Assembly (NCBI RefSeq): GCF_020524625.1
Contig: NZ_JAIVLL010000001.1
Location: 186,001 to 250,000 of the forward strand
Direction: 5' to 3'
Origin: Brevundimonas poindexterae
Lineage (GTDB): Bacteria; Pseudomonadota; Alphaproteobacteria; Caulobacterales; Caulobacteraceae
DNA: 64,000 nucleotides
Shown: one piece after another, positions 19,012-27,655 of the stretch
How positions within the stretch are numbered: position 1 is the first letter of the stretch
Layout: every line of letters starts with the position of its first letter
Translations under genes and position numbers: made by a program
The notes under the pieces: generated by a model
Databases searched by the model: none
Seen by the model: only the letters and a program-made list of their open reading frames with translations
Told to the model about the DNA's origin: nothing

Positions 19012-19275
19012 CTACCGTAGCTGGCTGTCCTTGCTGCCCCGGCGGTTGATGGCGGAGTGGCGGATGGTGGCATCGCGGCCGGACTGGCACTGGACGCAGG
19101 TGGTCACGCCGGGCAGGGCCTGGCGGCGGCGCTCGGGGATTTCATCCCCGCATTCGATGCACTCTTCGGTGCCCGGGCCAGAGGGCAGCCGCGCGCGGGC
19201 CGAGCTGACGCCGTCGCCGACCGTGTCCTCGATCTGGTCCAGAACCGCGCCGTCGCGTGTCCAGCCGCCTGCCAT
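19012..19275 (-). CDS. TraR/DksA family zinc-finger protein
   Basis: 87 residues, the short form of the family. The C4 zinc finger is CIECGDEIPERRRQALPGVTTCVQC (CxxC near 40 and CxxC near 60). An N-terminal coiled coil like that of full DksA is absent. Family members bind RNA polymerase through the secondary channel; which promoters this one affects cannot be told. It converges on tRNA-Pro. Confidence 0.88.
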   Translation of the reverse strand: MAGGWTRDGAVLDQIEDTVGDGVSSARARLPSGPGTEECIECGDEIPERRRQALPGVTTCVQCQSGRDATIRHSAINRRGSKDSQLR

Positions 19276-19341
19276 TCGTCTTCTACTCCGAAACCGTGTG
19301 ATCCCTCAGATGGGTAAGCGACGGCCGGATTTCAAAGTTCC

Positions 19342-19548
19342 CTAGCGGGGCGGCGGCTCACGCTCGGCCCAGCGGAGCAGGGGAAACAGGGGGATGCCCC
19401 AGGCGATCCCGGCGATCGGATAGAAGATCAGGTCGGTCCAGAACGAGCGGGGCAGGAGGGCGTGGATGGCCAGAACCGCCCAGACATAGAAGGCCAGGAA
19501 GGCCACAATGCCGACCATGGCGACCAGTCGGCGGACCCGCACCGGCAT
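19342..19548 (-). CDS. DUF2842 small inner-membrane protein
   Basis: 68 residues with two predicted membrane helices (RLVAMVGIVAFLAFYVWAV and LIFYPIAGIAWGIPLFPLL). The layout, including the final PLLRWAER, matches DUF2842, common near ctaA-like genes in alphaproteobacteria. Start at ATG 19548, overlapping the stop of the upstream gene (TGATG); a longer in-frame extension lies within that gene and is rejected. Function unknown. Confidence 0.8.
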   Translation of the reverse strand: MPVRVRRLVAMVGIVAFLAFYVWAVLAIHALLPRSFWTDLIFYPIAGIAWGIPLFPLLRWAEREPPPR

Positions 19549-19799
19549 CAGCGGGTGTTCCGGAACAGGAAGTGGGCGGCGAGCGCCAGAATCGCCCCGC
19601 CCAGCGCCCAGATGACCCACGGCCACTGGTCGAGCGTCGCCACACCGAACACCCGCACGGCCAGGAAGCCTCCGCACAGTGCGCCTGTGAACGCCACGAG
19701 CAGGGGGGCCGCCAGTCCGCGACGACCGGTCACGGCGTCAAAGCCCCAGGCGAGGGCCGCCGTCAGCAGGACCGCGACCGCGATGTCCAGATTATCCAC
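19548..19799 (-). CDS. Small hypothetical membrane protein
   Basis: 83 residues with three hydrophobic segments (IAVAVLLTAALAWGF, APLLVAFTGALCGGF, WPWVIWALGGAILAL). The glycine-rich second segment vaguely recalls transglycosylase-associated (GlsB/YeaQ) proteins, but this is not firm. Divergent from ctaA; coupled to the DUF2842 gene downstream. Confidence 0.68.
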   Translation of the reverse strand: MDNLDIAVAVLLTAALAWGFDAVTGRRGLAAPLLVAFTGALCGGFLAVRVFGVATLDQWPWVIWALGGAILALAAHFLFRNTR

Positions 19800-19859
19800 G
19801 TGCGTCTCCGTTCGTGCGACGGCGTGACCGTCAAAAGCGACTCGATCTTGCCGTCATGG

Positions 19860-19876
19860 ACAGGCATATCGCCTGT
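19860..19876. repeat. Short inverted repeat between divergent genes
   Basis: ACAGGC-atatc-GCCTGT is a perfect 6-bp inverted repeat with a 5-base centre, in the 131-base region between the small membrane gene (minus) and ctaA (plus). It could be an operator for either. No regulator is assigned, and a 6-bp repeat can arise by chance. Confidence 0.25.
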
Positions 19877-19930
19877 ACCGAGGTCGGGTCCATCGACCTT
19901 GCACTGTACCGTACCCGTGGCGAGCTTTGA

Positions 19931-21031
19931 ATGAACCGTTTTGGCCGGCCCGAACGCAGCGTTTCCGTAGCCCTGTGGCTGTTCCTCGTGGCGGGCCTCG
20001 TGTTCGCCATGGTGGTCGTGGGGGGGATTACCCGCCTGACCGGCTCGGGCCTGTCGATCACCGAGTGGAAGCCGCTGCTGGGCGCCATTCCGCCGCTGAA
20101 CGAGGCCGACTGGCAGGAGGCCTTCCGGAAATATCAGGCGATCCCCCAGTACCAGCTGGTCAATGAGGGGATGAGCCTGTCGGAGTTCCAGGGGATCTAC
20201 TGGTGGGAGTGGATCCACCGGCAGCTGGGACGGGTGATCGGTCTGGTGTTCGCCCTGCCGTTCCTGGTGTTTCTGGCCGCGCGGTCGTTCCCCTTCCTGC
20301 GACGTGTGGGCCTGCCGGCCCTGCCGGACCGGCTGATCTGGCGCTGCGGGGTGCTGCTGCTGCTGGGCGGGCTGCAGGGGGCAGTCGGCTGGTGGATGGT
20401 ATCGTCGGGGCTGGAGGCCCGTGTCGACGTGGCGCCCGAGCGGCTGGCATTTCACCTGGGTCTGGCCCTGCTGATCTTCGCAGCCCTGATCTGGACCGGG
20501 CTGGAGGCCCTGAACGGACCCGAGCGGTCAGATTCGCCGGCGGGCTGGGTGCGCGGCGCGGCGCTGCTGCTGGGTCTGGTGTTCCTGCAATGCCTGCTGG
20601 GCGCGCTGGTGGCCGGGGGCAAGGCCGGACTGGTCTATACCGACTGGCCGCTGATGAACGGCGCCTTCCTCGCGCCGGTAAACTGGGGGCAGGGCGCGCT
20701 GGCCTTCCTGCACGACCAGGCCCTGACGCAGTTCAATCACCGGATGACGGCCTATGCGCTGATGGTGGCTGTTATCGTCTATGCGATCCAGGCTTGGCGC
20801 TGGCGGCTGGCCGAGGGGGCCGGGGCCTCGGCCTGGGTGCTGCTGGGGGTCGTTATGCTGCAGGCCGGGCTGGGCATCGCCACCCTGATGCAGGGTGTGC
20901 CGGTCTGGCTGGGTGTGCTGCACCAGGCCGGGGCGGCCGTTGTGCTGGCGACCGCGACCGTCAATCTGTGGCTGGTGATGCGGTCGCGCCCGCGGCGGTT
21001 TATCGGCGGACCGAGGTCCATGGGCCTCTGA
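19931..21031 (+). CDS. ctaA: Haem A synthase (COX15/CtaA type)
   Basis: 366 residues with eight membrane helices. It oxidises haem O to haem A for cytochrome aa3 oxidase. Conserved elements are VVVGGITRLTGSGLSITEWKP near residue 29, the His in EFQGIYWWEWIHRQLGR near 86, LAFHL near 178, LTQFNHRMTAY near 265 and the C-terminal LHQAGAAVVLA. It is the type 2 form typical of alphaproteobacteria. Its 3' end overlaps the convergent phosphatase gene by 32 bases. Confidence 0.96.
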   Translation: MNRFGRPERSVSVALWLFLVAGLVFAMVVVGGITRLTGSGLSITEWKPLLGAIPPLNEADWQEAFRKYQAIPQYQLVNEGMSLSEFQGIYWWEWIHRQLGRVIGLVFALPFLVFLAARSFPFLRRVGLPALPDRLIWRCGVLLLLGGLQGAVGWWMVSSGLEARVDVAPERLAFHLGLALLIFAALIWTGLEALNGPERSDSPAGWVRGAALLLGLVFLQCLLGALVAGGKAGLVYTDWPLMNGAFLAPVNWGQGALAFLHDQALTQFNHRMTAYALMVAVIVYAIQAWRWRLAEGAGASAWVLLGVVMLQAGLGIATLMQGVPVWLGVLHQAGAAVVLATATVNLWLVMRSRPRRFIGGPRSMGL

Positions 21032-22388
21032 TCGCCAGGGTCATCCCCGGGTACATGATGTTGACGAACAGCACCTGTCCGTCGGGCGAGAAGCAGGCAC
21101 CCGCGAACTCGGAATTGCCGGTGAAGACGTTGCGTCCGATCGTGTAGACCTGCCCGTCGGGGGTGACGCCCTTCAGGTGGTTGCGGATGGTCGAGGAATA
21201 GTTGTCCTCGCAGACGATCAGGTCGCCCCACGGGGCGATGGTGATGTTGTCACCCATGTTGAGGGTCTTTTCGTCGGTGCTCTCGACGAACAGCTGGATC
21301 CGGTCGGCGGCACCGTTCAGGCCGGGCTGGATGCGCATCACCTGACCCCGGCGGATCGGGCCGCCCGAGGTCGCGGTCATGTAGAACTCGTCCTTGCCCC
21401 ACCACAGGCCCTCGCCCCGGGCGACCAGCGCCGCCCCGGCGGCATGGCCCCGCTGGCGCAGGTCGTCATTGGGGGATTCGACGTCTTCCATGTCGATCCA
21501 GCGGATCTCGCGCCAGTCGCTGACGGCCCAGAAGCGGTCGTCCTGGTTGCGGGTGTCGGCGCCGGTCACGCCCGCGATCGCCATGGCCTGGAGGCGCCCG
21601 CCCTCGGCCAGCTTGCCCGGCGTCTTCGGGATGAAGCGGTAGAACAGGCCGTCGTTCTTGTCCTCGGTCAGATAGACGATGCCGGTGCGGGGATCGACGC
21701 AGACGGCCTCGTGCTCGAAGCGGCCCATGGCCTTGAGCGGAACCGGATCGACCAGGCCCTCGGCGGCGACGGGAACCTCGAAGACAAAGCCATGCGGGCG
21801 GGTGACATTGCCGGTCTCGGCTGTCTCGGTGTTTTCCTCGCAGGTCAGCCAGCTGCCCCAGGGCGTGATGCCGCCGCAGCAGTTGGTCGAGGTGCCGCTG
21901 AGTGAGAGGTGCTGGCTGATCGTCTGGCGGGTGCCGAGATCGTAGACGAGGGTGGTGGCGCCGCCCGGCAGGGGGCGACCGTCCTTGTAGGTGTCATAGG
22001 CGCGGGCGGCGTCGATGTGGCGGATACGCTCCTGATGCAGGCCGCCCGGTCCGAGATTACGGTGCAGGGCGCTGGAGCCCTTCAGCTCGTGATTGCGGAT
22101 CAGGGCGACGCGGCCGTCGCCCAGATCGAAACAGCCCATGCCGTCCGGCTGTCCGGGCACGAACAGGCCGTCGTCCATGGTGTCACCGCTCTGCGAGATC
22201 ACCTGGTAGGAAAAGCCCTCGGGCAGGTCGAGAAGGCCGGCCGGATCGGTCCGGAGGGGGCCGTAGCCCTCGACCTGGTTGATGTAGGTCTCTTCGCCGG
22301 CATCCTGGGCATGGGCATGACGGGCGAGGCCCGCGAAGGCCAGACCGGCTGCGCCAGAGGCCAGCAGTTCACGACGCGCAAGAGACAT
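21000..22388 (-). CDS. PhoX-like alkaline phosphatase (DUF839), Tat-exported
   Basis: 462 residues. A Tat-type signal (ARRELLASGAAGLAFAG) ends near AHA. The body shows PhoX/DUF839 features: DGRVALIRNHE, STNCCGGITPWGSWLTCEENTE near residue 165, GRFEHEAVCVDPRTGIVYLTEDKNDGLFYRF near 222 and DNITIAPWGDLIVCEDN near 375. PhoX enzymes are Ca/Fe-dependent periplasmic phosphatases. The family also includes proteins of unknown activity, so enzyme identity is likely but not certain. Confidence 0.85.
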   Translation of the reverse strand: MSLARRELLASGAAGLAFAGLARHAHAQDAGEETYINQVEGYGPLRTDPAGLLDLPEGFSYQVISQSGDTMDDGLFVPGQPDGMGCFDLGDGRVALIRNHELKGSSALHRNLGPGGLHQERIRHIDAARAYDTYKDGRPLPGGATTLVYDLGTRQTISQHLSLSGTSTNCCGGITPWGSWLTCEENTETAETGNVTRPHGFVFEVPVAAEGLVDPVPLKAMGRFEHEAVCVDPRTGIVYLTEDKNDGLFYRFIPKTPGKLAEGGRLQAMAIAGVTGADTRNQDDRFWAVSDWREIRWIDMEDVESPNDDLRQRGHAAGAALVARGEGLWWGKDEFYMTATSGGPIRRGQVMRIQPGLNGAADRIQLFVESTDEKTLNMGDNITIAPWGDLIVCEDNYSSTIRNHLKGVTPDGQVYTIGRNVFTGNSEFAGACFSPDGQVLFVNIMYPGMTLAIRGPWTSVRR

Positions 22389-22479
22389 GAGACACCTGTG
22401 GGGAGGACGATGTGGCGCCCTTATGCAACCGCCGGGGCCCGCGCGTCATCACGGTTCGGTGACGATTGCGGGACGGCTG

Positions 22480-24549
22480 TCACAGATCCAGATCGGCCTG
22501 GGCGAAGCGGGCGTTCTGCTGGATGAAATCGAAGCGCGGCTCGGCCTTCTTGCCCATCAGGCGCTCGACCAGATCGGCGATGTCCTCTTCCGACTCCGGC
22601 AGGGTGACGCGGGCGAGGGTGCGTTTCTTCGGATCCATGGTGGTCTCCTTGAGCTGGGAGGCCATCATTTCCCCCAGGCCCTTGAAGCGGCCGATCTCGG
22701 TCTTGCGACCCTTGAAGGTGGTCGCCAGCAGTTCGTCCCGGTGAGCGTCGTCGCGCGCATATTCCGACAGGCTTCCGGCCTGGATGCGATAGAGCGGCGG
22801 CAGGGCCATGAACAGGCGCCCGTGGCGGATCACCTCGGGCATGACGCGATAGAAATAGGTGATCAGCAGGGCCGCGATGTGGGCGCCGTCGACGTCGGCG
22901 TCGGTCATGATGATGACCCGCTCATAGCGCAGGTCGTCGAGGCTGAACCGGGTGCCGGGCTGGACGCCCAGCGCCAGCGTCAGGTCCGACAGCTCGGCAT
23001 TGGCGCGCAGCTTGTCCGCGGTCGCCGACGCGACGTTCAGGATTTTGCCGCGCAGGGGCAGGATGGCCTGGGTGGCGCGATCGCGTGCCTGTTTGGCCGA
23101 GCCACCGGCCGAATCGCCCTCGACGATGAACAGTTCGGTGCCCTGGGCGGCCTGTCGCGTACAGTCGGCCAGCTTGCCCGGCAGGCGCAGCTTGCGTGTG
23201 GCGGCGGCGCGCTGAACTTCCTTGTCCTTGCGACGCTTGAGCCGGTCCTCGGCGCGGTCGATGACAAAGCCCAGCAGGGTGGTGGCCTGTTTCGGACTCT
23301 CGGTCAGCCAGTGGTCGAACGGGTCGCGCACCAGCTGCTCGACCAGCCGGGCGCCCTCGGGTGAGGACAGGCGATCCTTGGTCTGGCCCTGGAATTCTGG
23401 ATTGCGCAGAAAGACCGAGATCATGGCCCCGGCGTTGGCGATCACATCCTCGGCGGTGATGATCGAGGCGCGTTTTTCGTTCGACAGCTCGCCATAGGCC
23501 TTGAGCCCCTTGACCAGGGCGGCCCGGAAGCCGGCCTCATGCGTGCCGCCGTCGGGGGTGGCGACCGTGTTGCAGTAGGACTGGACGAAGCCGTCGGCCT
23601 CGCCGAAGCCCGCCGGGCTCCAGGTCACGGCCCATTCGACGGCGCCCGCCTCGCCCTTGCGCTCGACGCGACCGCTGAAGGCCGGGGTGACGGTCTCCAA
23701 CTCGCCGATACGGTCCGACAGGGCGTCCGCCAGACCGCCGGGGAAATGCAGCACCGCGCTGGCCGGGGTGGCATCGACAATCCGCTCCGGCGCGCAGGTC
23801 CAGCGGATCTCGACCCCGCGGAACAGATAGGCCTTGGACCGCGTCATGCGGAACAGACGGGCGGGCTTGAAGGTGGCACCGGTGCCGAAGATCTGCTCGT
23901 CCGGACGGAAGCGGATCAGGGTGCCGTGCTTCTTCGATGGCTGGCCCCGCTCCAGCCCGCCGAGGGGCAGGCCGCGCGAGAAGCTCTGGTGCCATTCATG
24001 ACCGTCGCGCCAGACGGTGACTTCCAGATGGTCCGACAGGGCGTTGACCACGGACACGCCGACGCCGTGCAGGCCGCCGGAGGTCTCATACGCCTTGCCC
24101 GAGAATTTACCGCCCGAGTGGAGCACGGTCATCACGACCTCGAGCGCCGACTTGCCGGGGTGTTTCGGGTGCGGATCGACCGGAATGCCTCGGCCGTCGT
24201 CGTGCACCGACAGGTAGCCCTCGGCGTCCAGTTCGACCTTGATCAGTTTGGCGTGGCGGGCGACCGCCTCGTCCATGGCGTTGTCGAGCACCTCGGCGAA
24301 CAGGTGGTGCAGGGCCCGCTCGTCTGTGCCGCCGATATACATGCCGGGGCGTTTGCGGACCGGCTCGAGCCCCTCCAGCACCTCGATCGAGGATGCCGAA
24401 TAGCCCGTGGTGCCCGCCGGCGCCTCAACCGGCGGGGTCGGAGCGGCGGCCACGGGCGCAGGCGCCGCAGGACGCGCAGGCGTACCGGCCGGCTTTTCGG
24501 GCTCGGGCTCGGGCAGGTCGAACAGGGACGGCGAGGAGGAGGGAGGCAT
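22480..24549 (-). CDS. parE: DNA topoisomerase IV subunit B
   Basis: 689 residues. It is the ATPase subunit that decatenates daughter chromosomes with ParC. The GHKL ATPase motifs are EVLDNAMDEAVA, DDGRGIPVDPHPKHPGKSALE and GGLHGVGVSVVNALS. The TOPRIM motifs are LFIVEGDSAGGSAKQ and IIMTDADVDGAHI. The C-terminus has FKGLGEM. A Pro/Ala/Glu-rich N-terminal extension of about 50 residues precedes the ATPase domain. The start lies 4 bases after the stop of the O-antigen ligase-like gene, and the ribosome site (GAGGTC) includes that stop. Confidence 0.96.
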   Translation of the reverse strand: MPPSSSPSLFDLPEPEPEKPAGTPARPAAPAPVAAAPTPPVEAPAGTTGYSASSIEVLEGLEPVRKRPGMYIGGTDERALHHLFAEVLDNAMDEAVARHAKLIKVELDAEGYLSVHDDGRGIPVDPHPKHPGKSALEVVMTVLHSGGKFSGKAYETSGGLHGVGVSVVNALSDHLEVTVWRDGHEWHQSFSRGLPLGGLERGQPSKKHGTLIRFRPDEQIFGTGATFKPARLFRMTRSKAYLFRGVEIRWTCAPERIVDATPASAVLHFPGGLADALSDRIGELETVTPAFSGRVERKGEAGAVEWAVTWSPAGFGEADGFVQSYCNTVATPDGGTHEAGFRAALVKGLKAYGELSNEKRASIITAEDVIANAGAMISVFLRNPEFQGQTKDRLSSPEGARLVEQLVRDPFDHWLTESPKQATTLLGFVIDRAEDRLKRRKDKEVQRAAATRKLRLPGKLADCTRQAAQGTELFIVEGDSAGGSAKQARDRATQAILPLRGKILNVASATADKLRANAELSDLTLALGVQPGTRFSLDDLRYERVIIMTDADVDGAHIAALLITYFYRVMPEVIRHGRLFMALPPLYRIQAGSLSEYARDDAHRDELLATTFKGRKTEIGRFKGLGEMMASQLKETTMDPKKRTLARVTLPESEEDIADLVERLMGKKAEPRFDFIQQNARFAQADLDL

Positions 24550-24553
24550 GACC

Positions 24554-25897
24554 TCAGTTTGAAACGATTCGAGGGGAGGTCAGGTAGGCCCCCTCGCGTC
24601 GTCGGGCAAGCGGAACCGTCACCCGGTGGCGGCGCGGCAGCGGGTCGGGCGTCAGCGCGCGCGCCGTCAGCGCCAGGAACAGCGCCCAGGGCAGGTTGGC
24701 GTGGCTGAGCAACACGCTCTCGGATGCGCTCAGGACCGCGAAAACCAGCAGATAGGCGAGGGAAAAGCCGCCCTCGCGAAATCCCTGTCCGCCCAGCCGC
24801 ACGATCAGGGCGATCAAAGTGATGAGCATTACCAGCCCCACCATGATCGCGCCAGGCCACCCGACCTGGACCAGCAGGTCGATCCAGCCGTTGTGCGCCG
24901 ACGGCACCAGCCAGCCTGTCTCCAGTCGCACATAATGGGCGGGGACGGACTCCTTGCCCCAGAAGGCGCTGTAGCCATAGCCGGTCCACGGACGCTCGGC
25001 GACGCGCCGCATCAGGCTCTCCCAGATGTCGGTCCGGCCGGTCAGGGACGGATCCTTGCCGAGCGCCTCGAGGATCAGGGCCGAGTTTTGCTGCCACACC
25101 AGCAGGCCGATACCCGCACAGGTGATGGCGCCCCAGACCAGCACGACCGACAGGGCCGGGCCGCCGCGCCGCATGGCCCACAGTCCGCCGATAACGCCTA
25201 GGCCCAGCAGCAGGCTCAGCAGCGACGTCTTGGACTGGGTGGCGAGCGTCAGGAAGACGCACAGCATGAGGGTGAACAGGGCCGGCCAGGGCGAGCGCCC
25301 GGCCTGACCGGGACTGGCCAGCACGGCGGCCGCGGCGATGGAGCTGGCCACCATGACGATGCCCATCTGGTTCTTCTCGTACCAGAGGCCGCGCCACAGG
25401 CCGGCGTTGTCGAACTGGTGGATGCCGATCGAGGGGAACGCCAGCACCATCACCAGACTGCCCACTGCCATCACAACTCCGGTGTGCATCAGCAGGCGGG
25501 GCAGCTGCGCCCCCGTGAAGGCGGCGCCCAGATAGATGGCAAAGGCACTGGTCATGAACAGGGCGATGACCCGCCGGTCGGTCACCCCCGGATCGATGGA
25601 CCAGTAGCGCGAGGCCAGCGCCAGCAGGGTCAGCAGACCCAGAATCAGCCAGGCCGGCCAGGCCGCGAACATCCGCCCCGCCCGGTTCAGAATGAGGCCC
25701 AGCGTCACCGCATAGACGGGCAGCCAGATCAGCCGAAGGATCGGGGTCTCGCCCTGATCGGGGGCAAAGACCGGGCCGATCAGGGCGCCGGTCAGCATGA
25801 CGATCACGAATCCGGCCGCCACCTGTTCCCACAGGGGCGGGGCGGGCAGGGGATCAGCCCCCGCACCGGGCACCGAATCGGGTCGCGCTCTGGACAC
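24554..25897 (-). CDS. O-antigen ligase/polymerase-like membrane protein
   Basis: 447 residues with about ten membrane helices. The Wzy_C/O-antigen ligase region is seen in WYEKNQMGIVMVASS near residue 146, LTGRTDIWESLMRRVAERPWTGYGYSAFWG near 259 and the periplasmic loop with SAHNGWIDLLVQVGWPG near 313. Similar proteins polymerise or ligate exopolysaccharide or LPS glycans; the substrate is not known. GTG 25897 is chosen because GGAAGG lies 7 bases upstream; longer frames run into the divergent complex I gene. parE follows directly. Confidence 0.82.
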   Translation of the reverse strand: MSRARPDSVPGAGADPLPAPPLWEQVAAGFVIVMLTGALIGPVFAPDQGETPILRLIWLPVYAVTLGLILNRAGRMFAAWPAWLILGLLTLLALASRYWSIDPGVTDRRVIALFMTSAFAIYLGAAFTGAQLPRLLMHTGVVMAVGSLVMVLAFPSIGIHQFDNAGLWRGLWYEKNQMGIVMVASSIAAAAVLASPGQAGRSPWPALFTLMLCVFLTLATQSKTSLLSLLLGLGVIGGLWAMRRGGPALSVVLVWGAITCAGIGLLVWQQNSALILEALGKDPSLTGRTDIWESLMRRVAERPWTGYGYSAFWGKESVPAHYVRLETGWLVPSAHNGWIDLLVQVGWPGAIMVGLVMLITLIALIVRLGGQGFREGGFSLAYLLVFAVLSASESVLLSHANLPWALFLALTARALTPDPLPRRHRVTVPLARRREGAYLTSPRIVSN

Positions 25898-26024
25898 GGA
25901 CGGACCTTCCGTCGCCCGCCTTAAGGAGCGGTTTAGGCGGGCGCGCTGGACCGGCGGCGCGCTGCTCGCTAAATGGACCGACCACACGGGCACGCGGGTG
26001 CCCGATCCGCATACCGAGGCAGAC

Positions 26025-26330
26025 ATGTTGGCGCGCATCTACAGACCGGCGAAAACCGCCATGCAGTCGGGCAAGGCCAAGACGGCGGCTTGGGTGCTGG
26101 AATTCATGCCCCAGTCGGCGCGCTTCATCGATCCGCTGATGGGCTGGACCGGCTCGACCGACATGAACGGCCAGGTGCGGCTGACCTTCGACACCCAGGA
26201 AGAGGCCATCGCCTATGCCGACCGGCACGGCATCCCCTTCCGCCTGCAGGAACCGCGCGAGGCGCCGCTGATCCTCAAGGCCTATGCCGACAACTTTGCC
26301 CCCAACCGCAAACAGCCCTGGACGCACTGA
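26025..26330 (+). CDS. ETC complex I subunit (NDUFS4 family)
   Basis: 101 residues. It matches the alphaproteobacterial homologue of the 18-kDa NDUFS4 accessory subunit of NADH dehydrogenase: ARIYRPAKTAMQSGKAKTAAWVLEF, then PLMGWTGSTDMNGQVRLTFDTQEEAIAYADRHGIPF and the ending KAYADNFAPNRKQPWTH. ATG 26025 behind GAGGCAGAC. Divergent from the O-antigen ligase gene, followed by tRNA-Arg. Confidence 0.95.
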   Translation: MLARIYRPAKTAMQSGKAKTAAWVLEFMPQSARFIDPLMGWTGSTDMNGQVRLTFDTQEEAIAYADRHGIPFRLQEPREAPLILKAYADNFAPNRKQPWTH

Positions 26331-26357
26331 GCGTTCCCCGGACTGACCGCGACCCGG

Positions 26358-26434
26358 GCGCCCTTAGCTCAGCTGGATAGAGCACCCGCCTTCTAAGCGG
26401 ACGGTCGCAGGTTCGAATCCTGCAGGGCGCGCCA
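26358..26434 (+). tRNA. tRNA-Arg (TCT)
   Basis: A 77-nt cloverleaf with acceptor GCGCCCT/AGGGCGC, discriminator G and encoded CCA. The anticodon loop is CTTCTAA with anticodon TCT, stem CCGC/GCGG plus one pair. The T-arm is CAGGTTCGAATCCTG. It lies between the complex I gene and an amino-acid binding protein. Confidence 0.97.
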
Positions 26435-26462
26435 ATTCCACGACTTTCGGGCGGCCCGGCGG

Positions 26463-26491
26463 TTGCGAAGGCGGGGCGGATGCCGTCTATA
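26463..26491 (+). promoter_or_regulatory. Promoter giving an apparently leaderless mRNA for the binding-protein gene
   Basis: TTGCGA at 26463-26468 and TCTATA at 26486-26491 are 17 bases apart. Transcription would start about 7 bases after the -10, at or next to the ATG at 26498. There is no room for a separate ribosome site. The pattern also rules out the ATG at 26480 as the start. Confidence 0.6.
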
Positions 26492-26497
26492 GGCGGC

Positions 26498-27625
26498 ATG
26501 GCGCGTAGCGTTTCGTCCATCATCCGAAAGAGCCTGGCCGGCAGCGCCGCCCTTGTGGCCGTGCTGGTTCTGGCTGCGTGCGGGGACAAGGACGAGCCGA
26601 CCGGACAGCCGGATGGCGAGCTGGATGGTCTGCCGCCGGTCGAGGCGACGGCTCCGGGCACGATCGGACCGACCTTGGCCGCGGTGCGTCGCCGCGGGCG
26701 CCTGAACTGTGGCGTCCACGAGGGGCTGGTCGGCTTTGCCTATACCGACAACCGGGGACAGTGGCGCGGGTTCGACGTGGACTTTTGCCGGGCCATGGCC
26801 GCCGCCATCTTCAGCAATCCGGACGCCGTGCGGTTCGTGCCGCTGACGACCGGTCAGAGGTTCGAGGCGCTGCGGCAGGGGCGGGTCGATGTGGTGTGGC
26901 GCAACACCAGCTGGACCATGGACCGCGACGTCACCGAGGACGTCAGCTTCGCCGGCACCAACTATTACGACGGGCAGGGCTTTATGGTCCGGCGCTCGCT
27001 CAACCTGGCCAGCGCGACCGAACTGAACGGCGCGCGCATCTGTGTGCAGGCGGAATCGACCTCGCAGCTGAACCTCGCCGACTATTTCCGCCTGCGCGGA
27101 TTGGAATACGAGCCGGTCGTGGTGCCGACCGAGGAAGAGGCCCGCCGCGCCTATGCCGAGGAGCGCTGCGACGCCTTTACGGCCGATGTGTCGGCATTGG
27201 CGGCGGCCCGCACGACCCTGGCCAGCCCCGAGCAGCATGCGATTCTGCCGGATGTGATCTCCAAGGAGCCGCTGGGCCCGATCGTGCGCCGGGATGATCC
27301 GCACTGGACCCGGGTGGTGCGCTGGACGCTGAACGCCCTGATCCTGGCCGAGGAATACGGCGTGACCCGCGACACGGTCGCCGATCAGGCCGAGGAGGCC
27401 CGCGACCCGCGCGTCCGGCGTCTGCTGGGCGTGGAGGGCGAGTTCGGTACGCGGCTGGGACTGTCGGATCGATGGGCGTATCAGGCGATCGCAGCCGTTG
27501 GAAACTATGGCGAAATTTTCGGGCGCAATCTGGGATCGGATTCGGCGCTGGACCTTGCGCGCGGCCTCAATGCACAGTGGAACGCGACGCCGTCAGGGCT
27601 GATCTACGGCCTGCCGATTCGATAA
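26498..27625 (+). CDS. Amino-acid ABC transporter substrate-binding lipoprotein
   Basis: 375 residues. The signal peptide ends in LAAC (lipobox near Cys28). The body is a general L-amino-acid binding protein of the AapJ/BztA type: RRGRLNCGVHEGLVGFAYTDNRGQWRGFDVDFCRAMAAAIF, DVVWRNTSWTMDRD, and ERCDAFTADVSALAAAR. The C-terminal GRNLGSDSALDLARGLNAQW is characteristic of this family. No permease or ATPase gene is adjacent. Start set at ATG 26498 from the promoter position. Confidence 0.9.
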   Translation: MARSVSSIIRKSLAGSAALVAVLVLAACGDKDEPTGQPDGELDGLPPVEATAPGTIGPTLAAVRRRGRLNCGVHEGLVGFAYTDNRGQWRGFDVDFCRAMAAAIFSNPDAVRFVPLTTGQRFEALRQGRVDVVWRNTSWTMDRDVTEDVSFAGTNYYDGQGFMVRRSLNLASATELNGARICVQAESTSQLNLADYFRLRGLEYEPVVVPTEEEARRAYAEERCDAFTADVSALAAARTTLASPEQHAILPDVISKEPLGPIVRRDDPHWTRVVRWTLNALILAEEYGVTRDTVADQAEEARDPRVRRLLGVEGEFGTRLGLSDRWAYQAIAAVGNYGEIFGRNLGSDSALDLARGLNAQWNATPSGLIYGLPIR

Positions 27626-27655
27626 ACGACCAGAACGGACACCCCGGGGGGACCT

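Noticed and set aside
22387..23364. Plus-strand open frame opposite parE
   Set aside because: Antisense to the TOPRIM half of ParE, no start signal, composition typical of a shadow frame.
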